From Sinorhizobium mexicanum (GTDB lineage: Bacteria; Pseudomonadota; Alphaproteobacteria; Rhizobiales; Rhizobiaceae): 64,000 bases of DNA. The DNA lies in contig NZ_CP041238.1 of the NCBI RefSeq assembly GCF_013488225.1, positions 645,501-709,500 of the forward strand. Direction: 5' to 3'. This document shows, piece after piece, positions 8,001 through 17,500 of this stretch. The notes under the pieces were generated by a model. The model saw only the letters and a program-made list of their open reading frames with translations, searched no databases and was not told the origin of the DNA. The translations under genes and the position numbers were made by a program. Numbering within the stretch: the stretch's first letter is position 1; every line of letters starts with the position of its first letter.

Positions 8001-8321
8001 TCATGCCGCGCCGCTGAGCCGCAGTCCGACGACGCCTCCGATCACAAGCACGATTCCAAGGATCTTCTTCCAGTCCAGGCGTTGTCCGAAGAACAGTGCG
8101 CCCAGAATGACGATTCCGACGCCTGCGATGGATGTCCACATGGCGTAACCGACGCCAACATCGAAAGTCAGGAGGGCAAGACTGAGGAAGAACGTAGCGA
8201 TCACGCCGCTGACGAGCGTAGCGCCAGTCCACCAGGGTTGGGTGAAACCCTTTGCATTCCCTGCAGAAATCGCGACGGCAATCTCAAAGATCACGGCGAC
8301 TGCCAGATACAACCAGTGCAT
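8001..8321 (-). CDS. SMR-family efflux subunit (first of pair)
   Basis: A 106-residue, four-helix small multidrug resistance protein with the essential glutamate at position 13 (V-I-F-E-I). Helix 3 reads G-Y-A-M-W-T-S-I and is followed by F-F-G-Q-R-L-D, closer to the EmrE-like side of the family than its partner. A perfect GGAGG Shine-Dalgarno lies six bases before the ATG at 8321. It is the first gene of the SMR-SMR-deaminase cluster and follows the candidate MarR operator region at 8497-8563. Confidence 0.9.
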   Translation of the reverse strand: MHWLYLAVAVIFEIAVAISAGNAKGFTQPWWTGATLVSGVIATFFLSLALLTFDVGVGYAMWTSIAGVGIVILGALFFGQRLDWKKILGIVLVIGGVVGLRLSGAA

Positions 8322-8737
8322 GATTATCCTCCAGTGATGGTGTGATATTGGCCAGAGATGTTGTTGGCGGCGAAAGCTCGCCAGCTATTGCGGATATCCC
8401 GATGCTGGTCACGTCCGACAGCGCCTGCCTCGCAAGCAGGCAGTAGGAACGCGCAAGGTCGGATAGACGGTTATCGCAGGCATCCGATTTCCAAATTAAT
8501 GTATGTGCATGCATATTGATCGACTGTCAGGTGGGAGTCAAGGTATTTGCATGCGCAAGCAAACACAAAACGGTGAACGCGCGACCGGCGACGCTCGGGG
8601 CTAGTTACCGGGCTGCGAACGGAGCTGTGCGGCGATAGCAGCAACCCCTTGCGACCCCAACGCCGCAAGTCTGATCCGCCGCGCATCCGAAAAGCGGCCG
8701 AGGCCGGTAAGCACTTGGGGGAGGGGCCGATAAGGAT
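8322..8737. other. Intergenic region between SMR cluster and fad operon
   Basis: This stretch holds the SMR upstream region described separately and a GC-rich stem-loop near 8424-8443 with arms GCCTGC and GCAGGC. I saw no open frame with a convincing Shine-Dalgarno. I looked for a guanidine-type riboswitch because of the SMR genes, but found no paired hairpins with ACGR loops. Confidence 0.4.
8497..8563 (-). promoter_or_regulatory. Candidate MarR-controlled promoter/operator region of SMR cluster
   Basis: Two elements lie here. The first (8497-8520) is an AT-rich near-palindrome around ATGCATGCACATACAT. The second (8546-8563) is TTTGCATGCGCAAGCAAA, an 18-base palindrome with one mismatch. 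Both have partial matches upstream of marR. About 175 bases of untranslated leader would separate this region from the SMR start, including a small stem-loop at about 8424-8443. Confidence 0.4.
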
Positions 8738-8771
8738 GAAGAAAGGGGCCGCACCTTGTCGGCACGGCCCC
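8738..8771 (-). terminator. Rho-independent terminator of fad operon
   Basis: On the minus strand GGGGCCG and CGGCCCC pair around an inner GTGCC/GGTGC stem, followed by TTTCTTC. It lies 30 bases after the fadB stop codon, the expected place for the operon terminator. Confidence 0.75.
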
Positions 8772-8800
8772 TGGGTTCTTGCTTGGGAAGGACAGGTGGC

Positions 8801-11014
8801 TTACGCCGCCTTCTTCGCTTCTCCATAAGGATCGAAGCGCCCGTAGAAAGTCTCGCCCTTTTCCGCCATCTCCCTGAGCAGCGGCGTCGGCTTGAAATGG
8901 TCGCCATAGTTCTTGGCAAGCTTATCGCACAGCTTGACGAAGGTTTTCACGCCCATGCCGTCGATGTAGGAAAGCGTACCACCGGTATAGGGCGCGAAGC
9001 CGAAGCCGAGGATGGAGCCGACATCGGCTTCGCGCGGATCGATGACGATGCCTTCCTCGATCGTGCGGGCGGCTTCCAGCGCGATGGTTGCGAGGAAGCG
9101 CTGCTTCAGCACCTCGACGTCGATCTTATCGGCCGGCTGCTGCGGATAGAGCGTCTTCAGTTCCGGCCAGAGATACTTCTTGGCGGGCTTCGCCGGATAT
9201 TCGTAGAAGCCCTTGCCATTCTTGCGGCCGCGGCGGTCGAGTTCGTCGACCATCTTGTCGATCAGCGCCATATGTCGCGGATCGACGGCCTTTTCGCCGA
9301 GATCGGCAACGGTCGCCTTCAGGATCTTCTGGCTGAGATCGATCGCCACCTCGTCGTTGAGCGACAGCGGACCGACGGGCATGCCGGCCATCTTGGCGGC
9401 GTTCTCGATCATTGCTGGCGGCACGCCTTCGATCAGCATGTCGTAGGCTTCATGGATATAGCGAAAGACGCAGCGGTTGACGTAGAAGCCGCGGGTGTCG
9501 TTGACCACGATCGGCGTCTTCTTGATCGCCGCGACATAATCGAGCGCGGTCGCGAGCGCGCGGTCGCCGGTCCCCTTGCCGAGGATCACTTCCGTCAGCA
9601 TCATCTTCTCGACCGGCGAGAAGAAATGGATGCCGATGAATTGGTCCGGCCGCTTTGAATTCTTGGCAAGACCGGTGATCGGCAGCGTCGAGGTGTTGGA
9701 GGCGAAGATCGCATCCTCGGCAATCACCGCTTCGATCTTCTCGATGACCTCCTTTTTGACCTGCCGGTCCTCGAACACCGCCTCGACGACGAGGCCGGCA
9801 TCCTTGAGGTCGCCGTAGTCAGCAGACGGCGTGATGCGGGCAAGCAGAGCTTCGCCTTCTTCCTTGGTCAGCCGTCCCTTACCGATCGAATCCTTCACCA
9901 GCCCTTCCGAATGCGTCTTGCCCTTTGCGGCCGTCTCCATGTCGCGGTCGATGAGAGTCACCGGGATACCGGCAGCAGCGGTGACATAGGCGATCGAGGC
10001 ACCCATGAAGCCCGCACCGACGACGCCGACCTTTTTGAATTCCGACTTCGGCATGCCGGCCGGGCGGCGCGCGCCCTTGCCAAGCTCCTGCATCGAGACG
10101 AACAGCGAGCGGATCATCGAAAAAGCTTCGGTGGTCTGCAGGATCTCGGTGAAGTAGCGCTGCTCGATCTTGAGACCGGTGTCAAAAGGCACCTGCAGGC
10201 CTTCATAGACGCATTTCAGGATGGCGATTGCACCGGGGTAGTTGCCATAGGTCTCGCGGCGAAGAATGCCCGAGGCAGCGGGCCAGAGCTGGGCCGACGC
10301 CGGCGTCCAGATGCCTCCGCCCGGCACCTTGAAGCCCTTTTCGTCCCACGGCTGAACCGGCTTCAGACCATTCTTGATCATTGCCTTGGCGGCGTCGATC
10401 AGCTTGTCCGGATCGACCACCTCGTGCACGAGCCCCATCGCCTTGGCACGCGCCGCGGTCAACGACGAGCCGGTTGTCATCATCTGCAGCGCGTCCTGCG
10501 CATTGGTGAGGCGCGGCACGCGCTGGGTGCCGCCGGCGCCGGGAAAGATGCCGACCTTGACTTCCGGCAGAGCGATCTTCACCGCCTTGGAATTGGAGGC
10601 GACGCGGCCGTGGCAGGCGAGCGACAGCTCGAAGGCCCCGCCCATGCAGGTGCCGTTGATCGCCGAGACCCAGGGCTTGCCTGAGGTTTCCAGCTTGCGG
10701 AAGAGGCCTGTCATGCGACCGACGAGGTCGAAGAGTTTTTGCGCGGCGTTGGCCGGATCTTTCTTCTTTTCCTCCGCCTGGAAGGTGAACATCGACTTGA
10801 TCATCGAGAGATCGGCGCCGCCGGAGAAGGACGACTTGCCCGAGGTGAAGACGACGCCCTTGACGGCCGCGTCGGCGGTCGTCTGGTCGACAATCGCGTT
10901 CAGTTCCTCCATCGCCTCCTGGGTAAAGACGTTCATCGATTTTTCGGGCATGTCCCAGGTGACGAGCGCGATGCCGTCAGCGTCGGTTTCGATCTTGAAG
11001 TTCGTGTAAGACAT
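8801..11014 (-). CDS. fadB: Fatty acid oxidation complex alpha subunit (enoyl-CoA hydratase / 3-hydroxyacyl-CoA dehydrogenase)
   Basis: The 737-residue protein is the bifunctional beta-oxidation enzyme that hydrates enoyl-CoA and then oxidises 3-hydroxyacyl-CoA with NAD. Residues about 1-200 form a crotonase domain with the G-G-A-D-L-S and M-G-G-A-F-E-L oxyanion-loop motifs. A Rossmann dinucleotide-binding motif G-A-G-F-M-G is near residue 328 and is followed by the dehydrogenase helical domains (H-F-F-S-P and N-R-C motifs). The ATG at 11014 has a GGGAGAGAG just upstream. It is the last gene of a three-gene operon with the thiolase 20 bases upstream. Confidence 0.93.
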   Translation of the reverse strand: MSYTNFKIETDADGIALVTWDMPEKSMNVFTQEAMEELNAIVDQTTADAAVKGVVFTSGKSSFSGGADLSMIKSMFTFQAEEKKKDPANAAQKLFDLVGRMTGLFRKLETSGKPWVSAINGTCMGGAFELSLACHGRVASNSKAVKIALPEVKVGIFPGAGGTQRVPRLTNAQDALQMMTTGSSLTAARAKAMGLVHEVVDPDKLIDAAKAMIKNGLKPVQPWDEKGFKVPGGGIWTPASAQLWPAASGILRRETYGNYPGAIAILKCVYEGLQVPFDTGLKIEQRYFTEILQTTEAFSMIRSLFVSMQELGKGARRPAGMPKSEFKKVGVVGAGFMGASIAYVTAAAGIPVTLIDRDMETAAKGKTHSEGLVKDSIGKGRLTKEEGEALLARITPSADYGDLKDAGLVVEAVFEDRQVKKEVIEKIEAVIAEDAIFASNTSTLPITGLAKNSKRPDQFIGIHFFSPVEKMMLTEVILGKGTGDRALATALDYVAAIKKTPIVVNDTRGFYVNRCVFRYIHEAYDMLIEGVPPAMIENAAKMAGMPVGPLSLNDEVAIDLSQKILKATVADLGEKAVDPRHMALIDKMVDELDRRGRKNGKGFYEYPAKPAKKYLWPELKTLYPQQPADKIDVEVLKQRFLATIALEAARTIEEGIVIDPREADVGSILGFGFAPYTGGTLSYIDGMGVKTFVKLCDKLAKNYGDHFKPTPLLREMAEKGETFYGRFDPYGEAKKAA

Positions 11015-11034
11015 TTTCTCTCTCCCGGATCGGA

Positions 11035-12243
11035 TCAGACGCGTTCGATGATGGTGGCGGTGCCCATGCCGGCGCCGATGCAGAGCGTGACGAGTGCGGT
11101 GTTGAGGTCGCGACGCTCCAGTTCGTCCAGAACGGTGCCGAGGATCATTGCGCCCGTGGCGCCGAGTGGGTGTCCCATGGCGATCGCACCGCCATTGACG
11201 TTGATCTGGTCGTGCGGGATATCGAAAGCCTGCATGTAGCGCAGGACGACGGCGGCAAAAGCCTCGTTGAGCTCGAAGAGGTCGATGTCGGAGAGCTTCA
11301 TGTCGGCGCGCTTCAGCAGTTTCTCCGTCACGTCGACCGGACCTGTCAGCATCAGCGCCGGGTCGGAGCCGATATTGGCGAAGGCGCGGATGCGCGCTCG
11401 CGGCTTCAGCCCCATGGATTCGCCGCCGGCCTTGGAGCCGAGGAGCACGACGGCCGCGCCGTCGACGATGCCGGAGGAGTTGCCGGCGTGGTGGACGTAG
11501 TTGATCCGCTCGATCTCCGGATGCGCCTGGATCGCGACAGCCTCGAAACCACCCATTTCGCCGGGCATCTGGAAGGACGGGTTCAGGGAGGCGAGTGCTT
11601 GCATGTCGGTCGTCGGGCGCATGTGCTCGTCCCGATCGAGAATGGTCAGCCCGTTCTGGTCCTTGACCGGCACCACCGAGTTTTTGAAGTGGCCCTTCTC
11701 CCAGGCACTGGCGGCACGCTTCTGGCTTTCGACCGCGTAGGCGTCGACGTCGTCGCGCGAGAAGCCGTATTTGGTCGCGATCAGGTCCGCAGATACGCCC
11801 TGCGGCATGAAATAGGCGGGCAGGTTGACGGAGGGGTCCATGAACCACGAGCCGCCCGACATGCCGAGGCCGACGCGCGACATGGATTCGACGCCGCCGG
11901 CAATCACGATGTCGTCCGCGCCTTGGGCGATCTTGGCGGCGCCGAAATTGATGGCGTCGAGACCGGATGCGCAGAAGCGGGAGATCTGCATGCCCGGCGC
12001 GCGCGTCGAGTAGCCGGCCTCGAAAGCAGCCCCCTTGGGGATGACCGAACCTGCATCCATCACCGGATCGACGCAGCCCATGATGATGTCGTCGACGGTC
12101 GACGTGTCGAGACCATTGCGGTCGCGCACCGCTTCCAGCATCTTGGCGGCGAGGCGGACGGAAGGCACCTCGTGCAGCGATCCGTCCTTCTTGCCACGGC
12201 CGCGCGGTGTGCGCACGTGGTCGTAAACGAAGACTTTCGTCAT
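11035..12243 (-). CDS. fadA: Acetyl-CoA C-acyltransferase (3-ketoacyl-CoA thiolase)
   Basis: The 402-residue thiolase performs the last step of beta-oxidation, cleaving 3-ketoacyl-CoA with CoA. The nucleophile Cys91 lies in S-R-F-C-A-S-G. The [11 protein letters not shown] histidine motif is near residue 350, and the second catalytic cysteine is Cys388 in L-C-I-G-A-G-M-G. Translation begins at the ATG at 12243 with an AGGGAGATCAGGAG just before it. The gene sits between the acyl-CoA dehydrogenase and fadB on the same strand and is expected to form the alpha/beta complex with FadB. Confidence 0.92.
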   Translation of the reverse strand: MTKVFVYDHVRTPRGRGKKDGSLHEVPSVRLAAKMLEAVRDRNGLDTSTVDDIIMGCVDPVMDAGSVIPKGAAFEAGYSTRAPGMQISRFCASGLDAINFGAAKIAQGADDIVIAGGVESMSRVGLGMSGGSWFMDPSVNLPAYFMPQGVSADLIATKYGFSRDDVDAYAVESQKRAASAWEKGHFKNSVVPVKDQNGLTILDRDEHMRPTTDMQALASLNPSFQMPGEMGGFEAVAIQAHPEIERINYVHHAGNSSGIVDGAAVVLLGSKAGGESMGLKPRARIRAFANIGSDPALMLTGPVDVTEKLLKRADMKLSDIDLFELNEAFAAVVLRYMQAFDIPHDQINVNGGAIAMGHPLGATGAMILGTVLDELERRDLNTALVTLCIGAGMGTATIIERV

Positions 12244-12294
12244 CTCCTGATCTCCCTTTCGGCGGCGCCTTCAGGCCCGCATATTATTTGATTT

Positions 12295-12345
12295 GGAGCT
12301 GGATGCGCGCGGAAAACCGCTTCGCAACTTTCCCAATCCAGCTCC
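12295..12345. repeat. Rhizobial mosaic palindrome, family A, in fad operon
   Basis: Perfect ten-base arms GGAGCTGGAT (12295-12304) and ATCCAGCTCC (12336-12345) enclose the family core GGAAAACCGCTTCGCAACTTTCCC. It lies between the dehydrogenase stop codon and the thiolase start, inside the operon transcript, so it may form an RNA hairpin there. Confidence 0.85.
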
Positions 12346-12354
12346 GGCCTGAAA

Positions 12355-14151
12355 TCAGAACGCCGCTGCGTCCAGCGCCATCAGCGTGTCGGCGCCAGCT
12401 TCGATGCGGGCCTTCCGCAGCGCCGTTTCGGGCATGATACGCTCCATGAAGAACCTGGCCGTGATCAGCTTGCTCCTCAAATAGTCCGCGCGCTCGGTTT
12501 CTCCAGCGGTGAGCTTCTCCTCCGCGGTCTTGGCGATCCTGGCCCACATGTAGCCAAGCACGACAAGCCCGAAGAGGTGCATGTAGTCGGTCGAGCCGGC
12601 GCCGGCATTGTCGGGCTTCGCCATGGCGTTCTGCATGAACCACATGGTCGCCGCCTGCAGGTCATTCAGCCCCTTCTTTAGCGCCTTGGTGTAGCCAGAC
12701 AGCTTCTCGTCGTTGCGGTTTTCCTCGCAGAAGTCGCCGATTTCCTTGAACAGCGCCATCACGGCGCGGCCGCCATTCATCGCGAGTTTGCGGCCGACGA
12801 GATCGAGCGCCTGGATGCCGTTGGCACCCTCGTAGATCATGGCGATACGGGCATCGCGCACGTACTGGCTCATGCCGTGCTCTTCGATATAGCCGTGACC
12901 GCCGAAGATCTGCTGCGCCATGACGGTATGGTCGAATCCCTTGTCGGTCAAAACGCCCTTGAGGATCGGGGTCATCAGGCCGAGAATGTCGTCGGCCGCC
13001 TGGCGATCCTCTTCGCCGTCGGAGCGGTGGGCGATATCGGATTGCAACGCCGTCCAGAGTGTGAAGGCGCGGCCACCCTCGTTGAAGGCCTTGATCGTCA
13101 TCAGCGTACGGCGCACGTCCGGATGGACGATGATCGGATCCGCCTGCTTGTCCGGGGCCTTCGGGCCGGAAAGCGAGCGGCCCTGAATGCGCTCGCGGGC
13201 GTAGTTGGCGGCATTCTGATAGGCGATCTCCGCGATCGCCAGCCCCTGCATGCCGACGGCCAGACGGGCCTCGTTCATCATCACGAACATGGCGCTGAGA
13301 CCTTTATTCTCCGCGCCGATAAGGTAGCCGGTCGCCTCGTCATAATTCATGACGCAGGTGGCGTTGCCGTGAATGCCCATCTTGTGCTCGATCGCGCCGC
13401 AGGAGACGCCGTTGCGCTCTCCGGGTTCGCCGCTGTCGTTGAGCTTGTGCTTCGGCACGATGAAGAGCGAGATGCCCTTCACACCTTCCGGGGCCCCCTC
13501 GATGCGGGCGAGCACCAGATGAATGATGTTCTCGGCCATGTCGTGTTCGCCGGCGGAGATGAAGATCTTCTGGCCGGATATCCTGTAGGAGCCGTCGCCG
13601 TTCGGCACGGCCTTGGTGCGAAGCAGGCCGAGGTCGGTGCCGCAATGCGGCTCGGTCAGGTTCATCGTACCGGTCCAGGTGCCGTCGACCAGTTTCGGCA
13701 AATAGGTCCGCTTCTGTTCCTCGGAACCATGGACGAGGATGGCGGCGATCGCCCCCTGCGTCAGGCCCGGATACATCATCAGCGACATGTTTGCGGCAGA
13801 CAAGAATTCGCCGACGGCCGTGTGCAGCGTGTACGGCAGGCCCTGGCCGCCGAATTCTTCCGGCGCCGCCAAGCCGAGCCAGCCGCCCTCGCGATAGAGG
13901 TCAAACGCCTGCTTGAAGCCCTTCGGCACGGTAACGGAACCGTCGTCGTGGCGCGTGCAGCCCTCCTGGTCGCCGGAGAGATTGATCGGAAAGAGAGCCT
14001 CTTCCGCAAGTTTGGCAGCCTCCCCGACGATTGCCGCAACCGTATCGGGGGTCGCATCGGCAAAGCCCGGCAGGTTGTTGTACCGCTCGATGCCGAGCAC
14101 GTCGTTGAGGATGAACAGGGTGTCGTCGACCGGGGCCTTGTAGATGGGCAT
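12355..14151 (-). CDS. Acyl-CoA dehydrogenase (long form with extra C-terminal domain)
   Basis: The 598-residue flavoenzyme introduces the double bond in acyl-CoA in the first step of beta-oxidation. It has the acyl-CoA dehydrogenase N, middle and C domains, with M-Y-P-G-L-T-Q-G-A near residue 127, [10 protein letters not shown] in the flavin-binding region and the catalytic glutamate in the Y-E-G-A-N-G-I-Q motif near residue 440. An extra helical C-terminal domain makes it longer than the usual 380-residue form. The ATG at 14151 is preceded by GAGGAACGA. It is the first gene of the operon with fadA and fadB; the palindrome at 14266-14295 lies 115 bases upstream. Confidence 0.92.
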   Translation of the reverse strand: MPIYKAPVDDTLFILNDVLGIERYNNLPGFADATPDTVAAIVGEAAKLAEEALFPINLSGDQEGCTRHDDGSVTVPKGFKQAFDLYREGGWLGLAAPEEFGGQGLPYTLHTAVGEFLSAANMSLMMYPGLTQGAIAAILVHGSEEQKRTYLPKLVDGTWTGTMNLTEPHCGTDLGLLRTKAVPNGDGSYRISGQKIFISAGEHDMAENIIHLVLARIEGAPEGVKGISLFIVPKHKLNDSGEPGERNGVSCGAIEHKMGIHGNATCVMNYDEATGYLIGAENKGLSAMFVMMNEARLAVGMQGLAIAEIAYQNAANYARERIQGRSLSGPKAPDKQADPIIVHPDVRRTLMTIKAFNEGGRAFTLWTALQSDIAHRSDGEEDRQAADDILGLMTPILKGVLTDKGFDHTVMAQQIFGGHGYIEEHGMSQYVRDARIAMIYEGANGIQALDLVGRKLAMNGGRAVMALFKEIGDFCEENRNDEKLSGYTKALKKGLNDLQAATMWFMQNAMAKPDNAGAGSTDYMHLFGLVVLGYMWARIAKTAEEKLTAGETERADYLRSKLITARFFMERIMPETALRKARIEAGADTLMALDAAAF

Positions 14152-14265
14152 TCGTTCCTCGCCTTTATCTCCCTTCGGGCACGCGCCGGGTGCGGTTGCC
14201 CGATTCTCAATGCTTTGAGCGTACACCGCTGGGCGCGGTCTCGCATCGCCGGCAGGATGCTACAA

Positions 14266-14295
14266 AATTTTGACGTTTGCGTAAACGTCAAAATT
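14266..14295 (-). promoter_or_regulatory. Perfect 30-base palindrome, candidate MerR-type operator of fad operon
   Basis: Thirteen-base arms AATTTTGACGTTT and AAACGTCAAAATT flank a GCGT centre with no mismatch. The minus strand begins with TTGACG, a -35-like hexamer. The TTGACG...CGTCAA core resembles, from memory, operators described for the MerR-family regulator LiuR of branched-chain and fatty-acid catabolism genes. It precedes the acyl-CoA dehydrogenase gene, so it is a likely regulator site for the fad operon. Confidence 0.6.
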
Positions 14296-14394
14296 GCCAA
14301 AATCTTTCGCACGCGCATCCTCGCGAGGGGAGCGCCGCGCCTGAGCGCGCGCAACGGTCGTGATCCTGACAAAACGTTAAAAAATTGAGGCCGA

Positions 14395-14411
14395 TTAACT
14401 GCTTATTTACC
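14395..14411 (+). promoter_or_regulatory. Candidate CtrA box upstream of podJ
   Basis: The stretch reads TTAA, seven bases, then TTTACC, one mismatch from the alphaproteobacterial CtrA consensus TTAA-N7-TTAACC. It lies about 160 bases before the podJ start. Cell-cycle control of podJ by CtrA is known in related bacteria; here it is inferred from one site. Confidence 0.35.
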
Positions 14412-14568
14412 ACGTTTAATGAATTGTGGGTGGTGAGATAGTCAAAGCTGCAACCGGTCCCGTCTACGCGTTGTTGCTGCTTTGACGGCATCGATCGCAC
14501 CGCGGCCTCGGAGCTTGGCTCTTCTGGTCCGGCTTTCGATAACGGTCAACGACAGGGGCGAAGAGACA

Positions 14569-17500
14569 ATGAACGGATCGCGATCCAATCCTCAGCGCGC
14601 AAGTATCCCGTCCTATGGCGACAGGCCGTCGCTTGATGCCCTGAACCGCACGATCGAGGGCCTCGAGGCGCGCATCGAGGGCTTGATGAGCGGAGCGGGG
14701 CGCGAGGCTCAGCACCGCCAACCCGAGCGCTCGACGACCAGCGACGCTGTGTCCGAAATTCTACAGCGCCAGCGCGCTTTGAGCGCCAGCCGCGAGCGAA
14801 CGTCGCTGCGCGAACGCGTTGCGGCGAGAGAGGCCGACCGTTTTGCTTCCGGCCGCCTCCACGAGGACGCGCGGCCGCCGGTCGCACCGGCGCGACCGAC
14901 CTCGGCTGCGGCCGACATAGCCGAAGCTCTGGTCGGCCTGAGACAGGAACTGAAGCGCGACATCAGCGACGGGCTCGGTCGCGAACTGAGTGCTCTCAGA
15001 TCGGAAATCCGCGGCATCAAGGCCGAGGCGCAGGATCATCTTTTCGCCGAGGATCTTCGGGCAGATATGCAGCGCCTGGCGGACAGCATCCATCAGCTCG
15101 CCCGGCAGGCGTCGCCGGCTCAGGCGGACGCGCTCAGCGTCGAATTCGATGGCCTCAGGGCGCTGATCGACGGCCTGGCGCGCGAAGACGGCATCCGCCG
15201 TCTGGAAGACCGCTGGGGCGGCGTCGAGGAACGCCTGAACGCCTTCGACCGGAACCGTGACGACGAACTGGTGGCACTCGCCTACAGGCTGGATGACATC
15301 AAGTCGCAAATCGGCGCACTGAATAACGGAGCGGCCTTCGACATACTGGAGGAAAAGCTGCTCGCGATCGCCGACGCGATCGAACTCTTAGGGCGACAGA
15401 TACAGCCGGATGACGGCCGCCTCGCTTCGCAGCTTGCCGATTTCGATGCACGGTTCGATGAGATCAGCCGGGCAATCGCCGTCAGCAGCCGCAGTGCGGC
15501 GGACTTCGACGATGCTTTCGTCAGCCGGCTCGAAGGTCGGCTTGGCGATCTCTCGCGCCAGATCGACGAAGTCGCTCGTCCCGTCGAGACCGGACTCGGC
15601 ACGCGCATCGAAGCGCTGACGGCGCGCATCGAAGAACTGTCGAGCGAGAAGGCGGCCGCGCGGCTTGAGGAGCGCCTTGACGAACTCTCGATGCTGCTCG
15701 AAAGCAACCAGAAAAATGCGCAAGCGGAACTGGCCGACTATCTCGCCGACATTTCCCAGCGAATCGAGGCTCTGGACCAGGGCAGCATCAACGCAGCTCT
15801 GGCGGAGCGGCTCGATTATCTCGCGCGCCGCATCGACGATCTGGGCATGCACGGGGAGCAACCCGTGACGGACCACCGCTTCTCGCGTCTGGAAGACCGC
15901 CTCGCCGATATCGCGCAACGCCTGGAAGAGACGCATGCCGCTCCTTTCGACGACCGCGAAGCGCTGCGCAACCTTGAGTCCCAGATCGCCAACCTGTCGA
16001 CGTTGATCAGCCAGCCGCGCGTCGAGGCCGGTGCGGCTCCGGCGGATTTCGAGAGCCGGATGAGCGCGCTTGAAGACTATCTGGCAACCAGCGACGAATA
16101 CATTATCGAAGCAGCCCGCCAGGCGGCCGAAGCCGTCATGGAGGCCTTTACCAAGAGCGGCCCGATGCATGCCGGCGGCGACATGGCGGCAATCTCGGCG
16201 CTCGCCGAGGATCTGAGGACGCTCGAGGACCTCAGCCATTCGACCAACGAACGTACGGCGCAGACCTTCGAAGCGCTGCATGAAACCCTTGTTCAGATTG
16301 CCGAGAAGCTGGAACTGCTCGAAGACCGCGCGCCTGTCGTGACCACGGTGCGGCCCGATGCAGCGATAACGCGCGACATCCCGGCGATGCCGAGGGCCGC
16401 GCAGCCGGAATTCGGTACCCCATTCGGTCGTGCCGATCTCGACGAGCGCGACGACGACATTGACCGGAACGTCCGCGTGCTGCAGGCGGAAGACGAGATG
16501 GCTGCCGCCGCGCCAGCCTCCGCCACGGGCGATGATCTCGTGGTCGCCGAGGTGGCTTCGACGGTCGAAAAGGACGAGGTCCGGGAGCCGGCGCCCGCCG
16601 CCCGGACGGGATTGCTCGCCGGGCTGACCGGTCGCTTCACCAGGAAACGAACCGCGGCGATGCCCGAGCGTGTGCGGCAGTTGGTCGAACCGGCTCCATC
16701 GATCGATCCGTCCGAGATGCTCGCCCCCGAAGATGCCAACCAGTTGCTCGAGCCGGGCTCCGGCGCGCCGGACGTCAAGAAAATCCTTGAGCGCGTCCGC
16801 GCCGGTCAGATGAGCCGCGGCGGCCAGTCAGCCTTCGAGGGCGACAAGGCCGATTTCATCGCTGCCGCGCGCCGCGCAGCGCAATTGGCGGTCGAGGAAG
16901 CCGATACGCTGAACGGGGTGAAGGACGGCAGCGGTTCGTCCGGTGCGAGCGCCTTCGCCCGTCATCGCCGTCCGATCCTGATGGCAGTCGGCGCGGTGCT
17001 CCTGGCGATCATGTCCTATCCGCTCGTCAGCACCGTCCTCAAGGGCAAGGACATGCCCGAAATCCAGCCGATCGCGGTGATCGAGCAGAAGGCGGTTCCT
17101 GAAGCCGCAGAAGCGAAGGCCGTGGACGACCATCTGACGGAAACGGCCTCTGCCACTGTCGTAAAGACACCGGCAGAGACGCCGGCGGCAAACGCGGCGC
17201 CTGCCGCCATGGCAGCCGCCACGAATACGGCTCCGGCGGCGAAGGCGGCGGCTGAGCCTGCCACTGCCGGCAGCAGCCACGCGCCCTTGCTGCATCCGGC
17301 AAGCGAACCGGCACAGGCGAGCGCAACGACGTTTCAGGTCGCTCCTGCCGTGACCGCCAAAGCGGGGACATTCGAGCCGATCGCCAAGGCCGGCGACATA
17401 GTCCTGCCCGAAGGCTTTGGTCCGCCAGCTCTTGTCACGGCCGCCAAGGGTGGCGATCCCCTGGCTTTCTACGAGATCGGCACACGCTTCACCGAAGGCC

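Noticed and set aside
8322..8737. Guanidine riboswitch upstream of the SMR genes
   Set aside because: I looked for two hairpins with ACGR loops and for a ykkC-type fold and saw neither. A covariance search with the guanidine riboswitch models would settle it.
12877..14388. A 503-codon + strand open frame opposite the acyl-CoA dehydrogenase
   Set aside because: It is antisense to a gene with full domain structure, is rich in arginine, histidine and alanine with no recognisable domain, and has no Shine-Dalgarno. It is a high-GC shadow frame.
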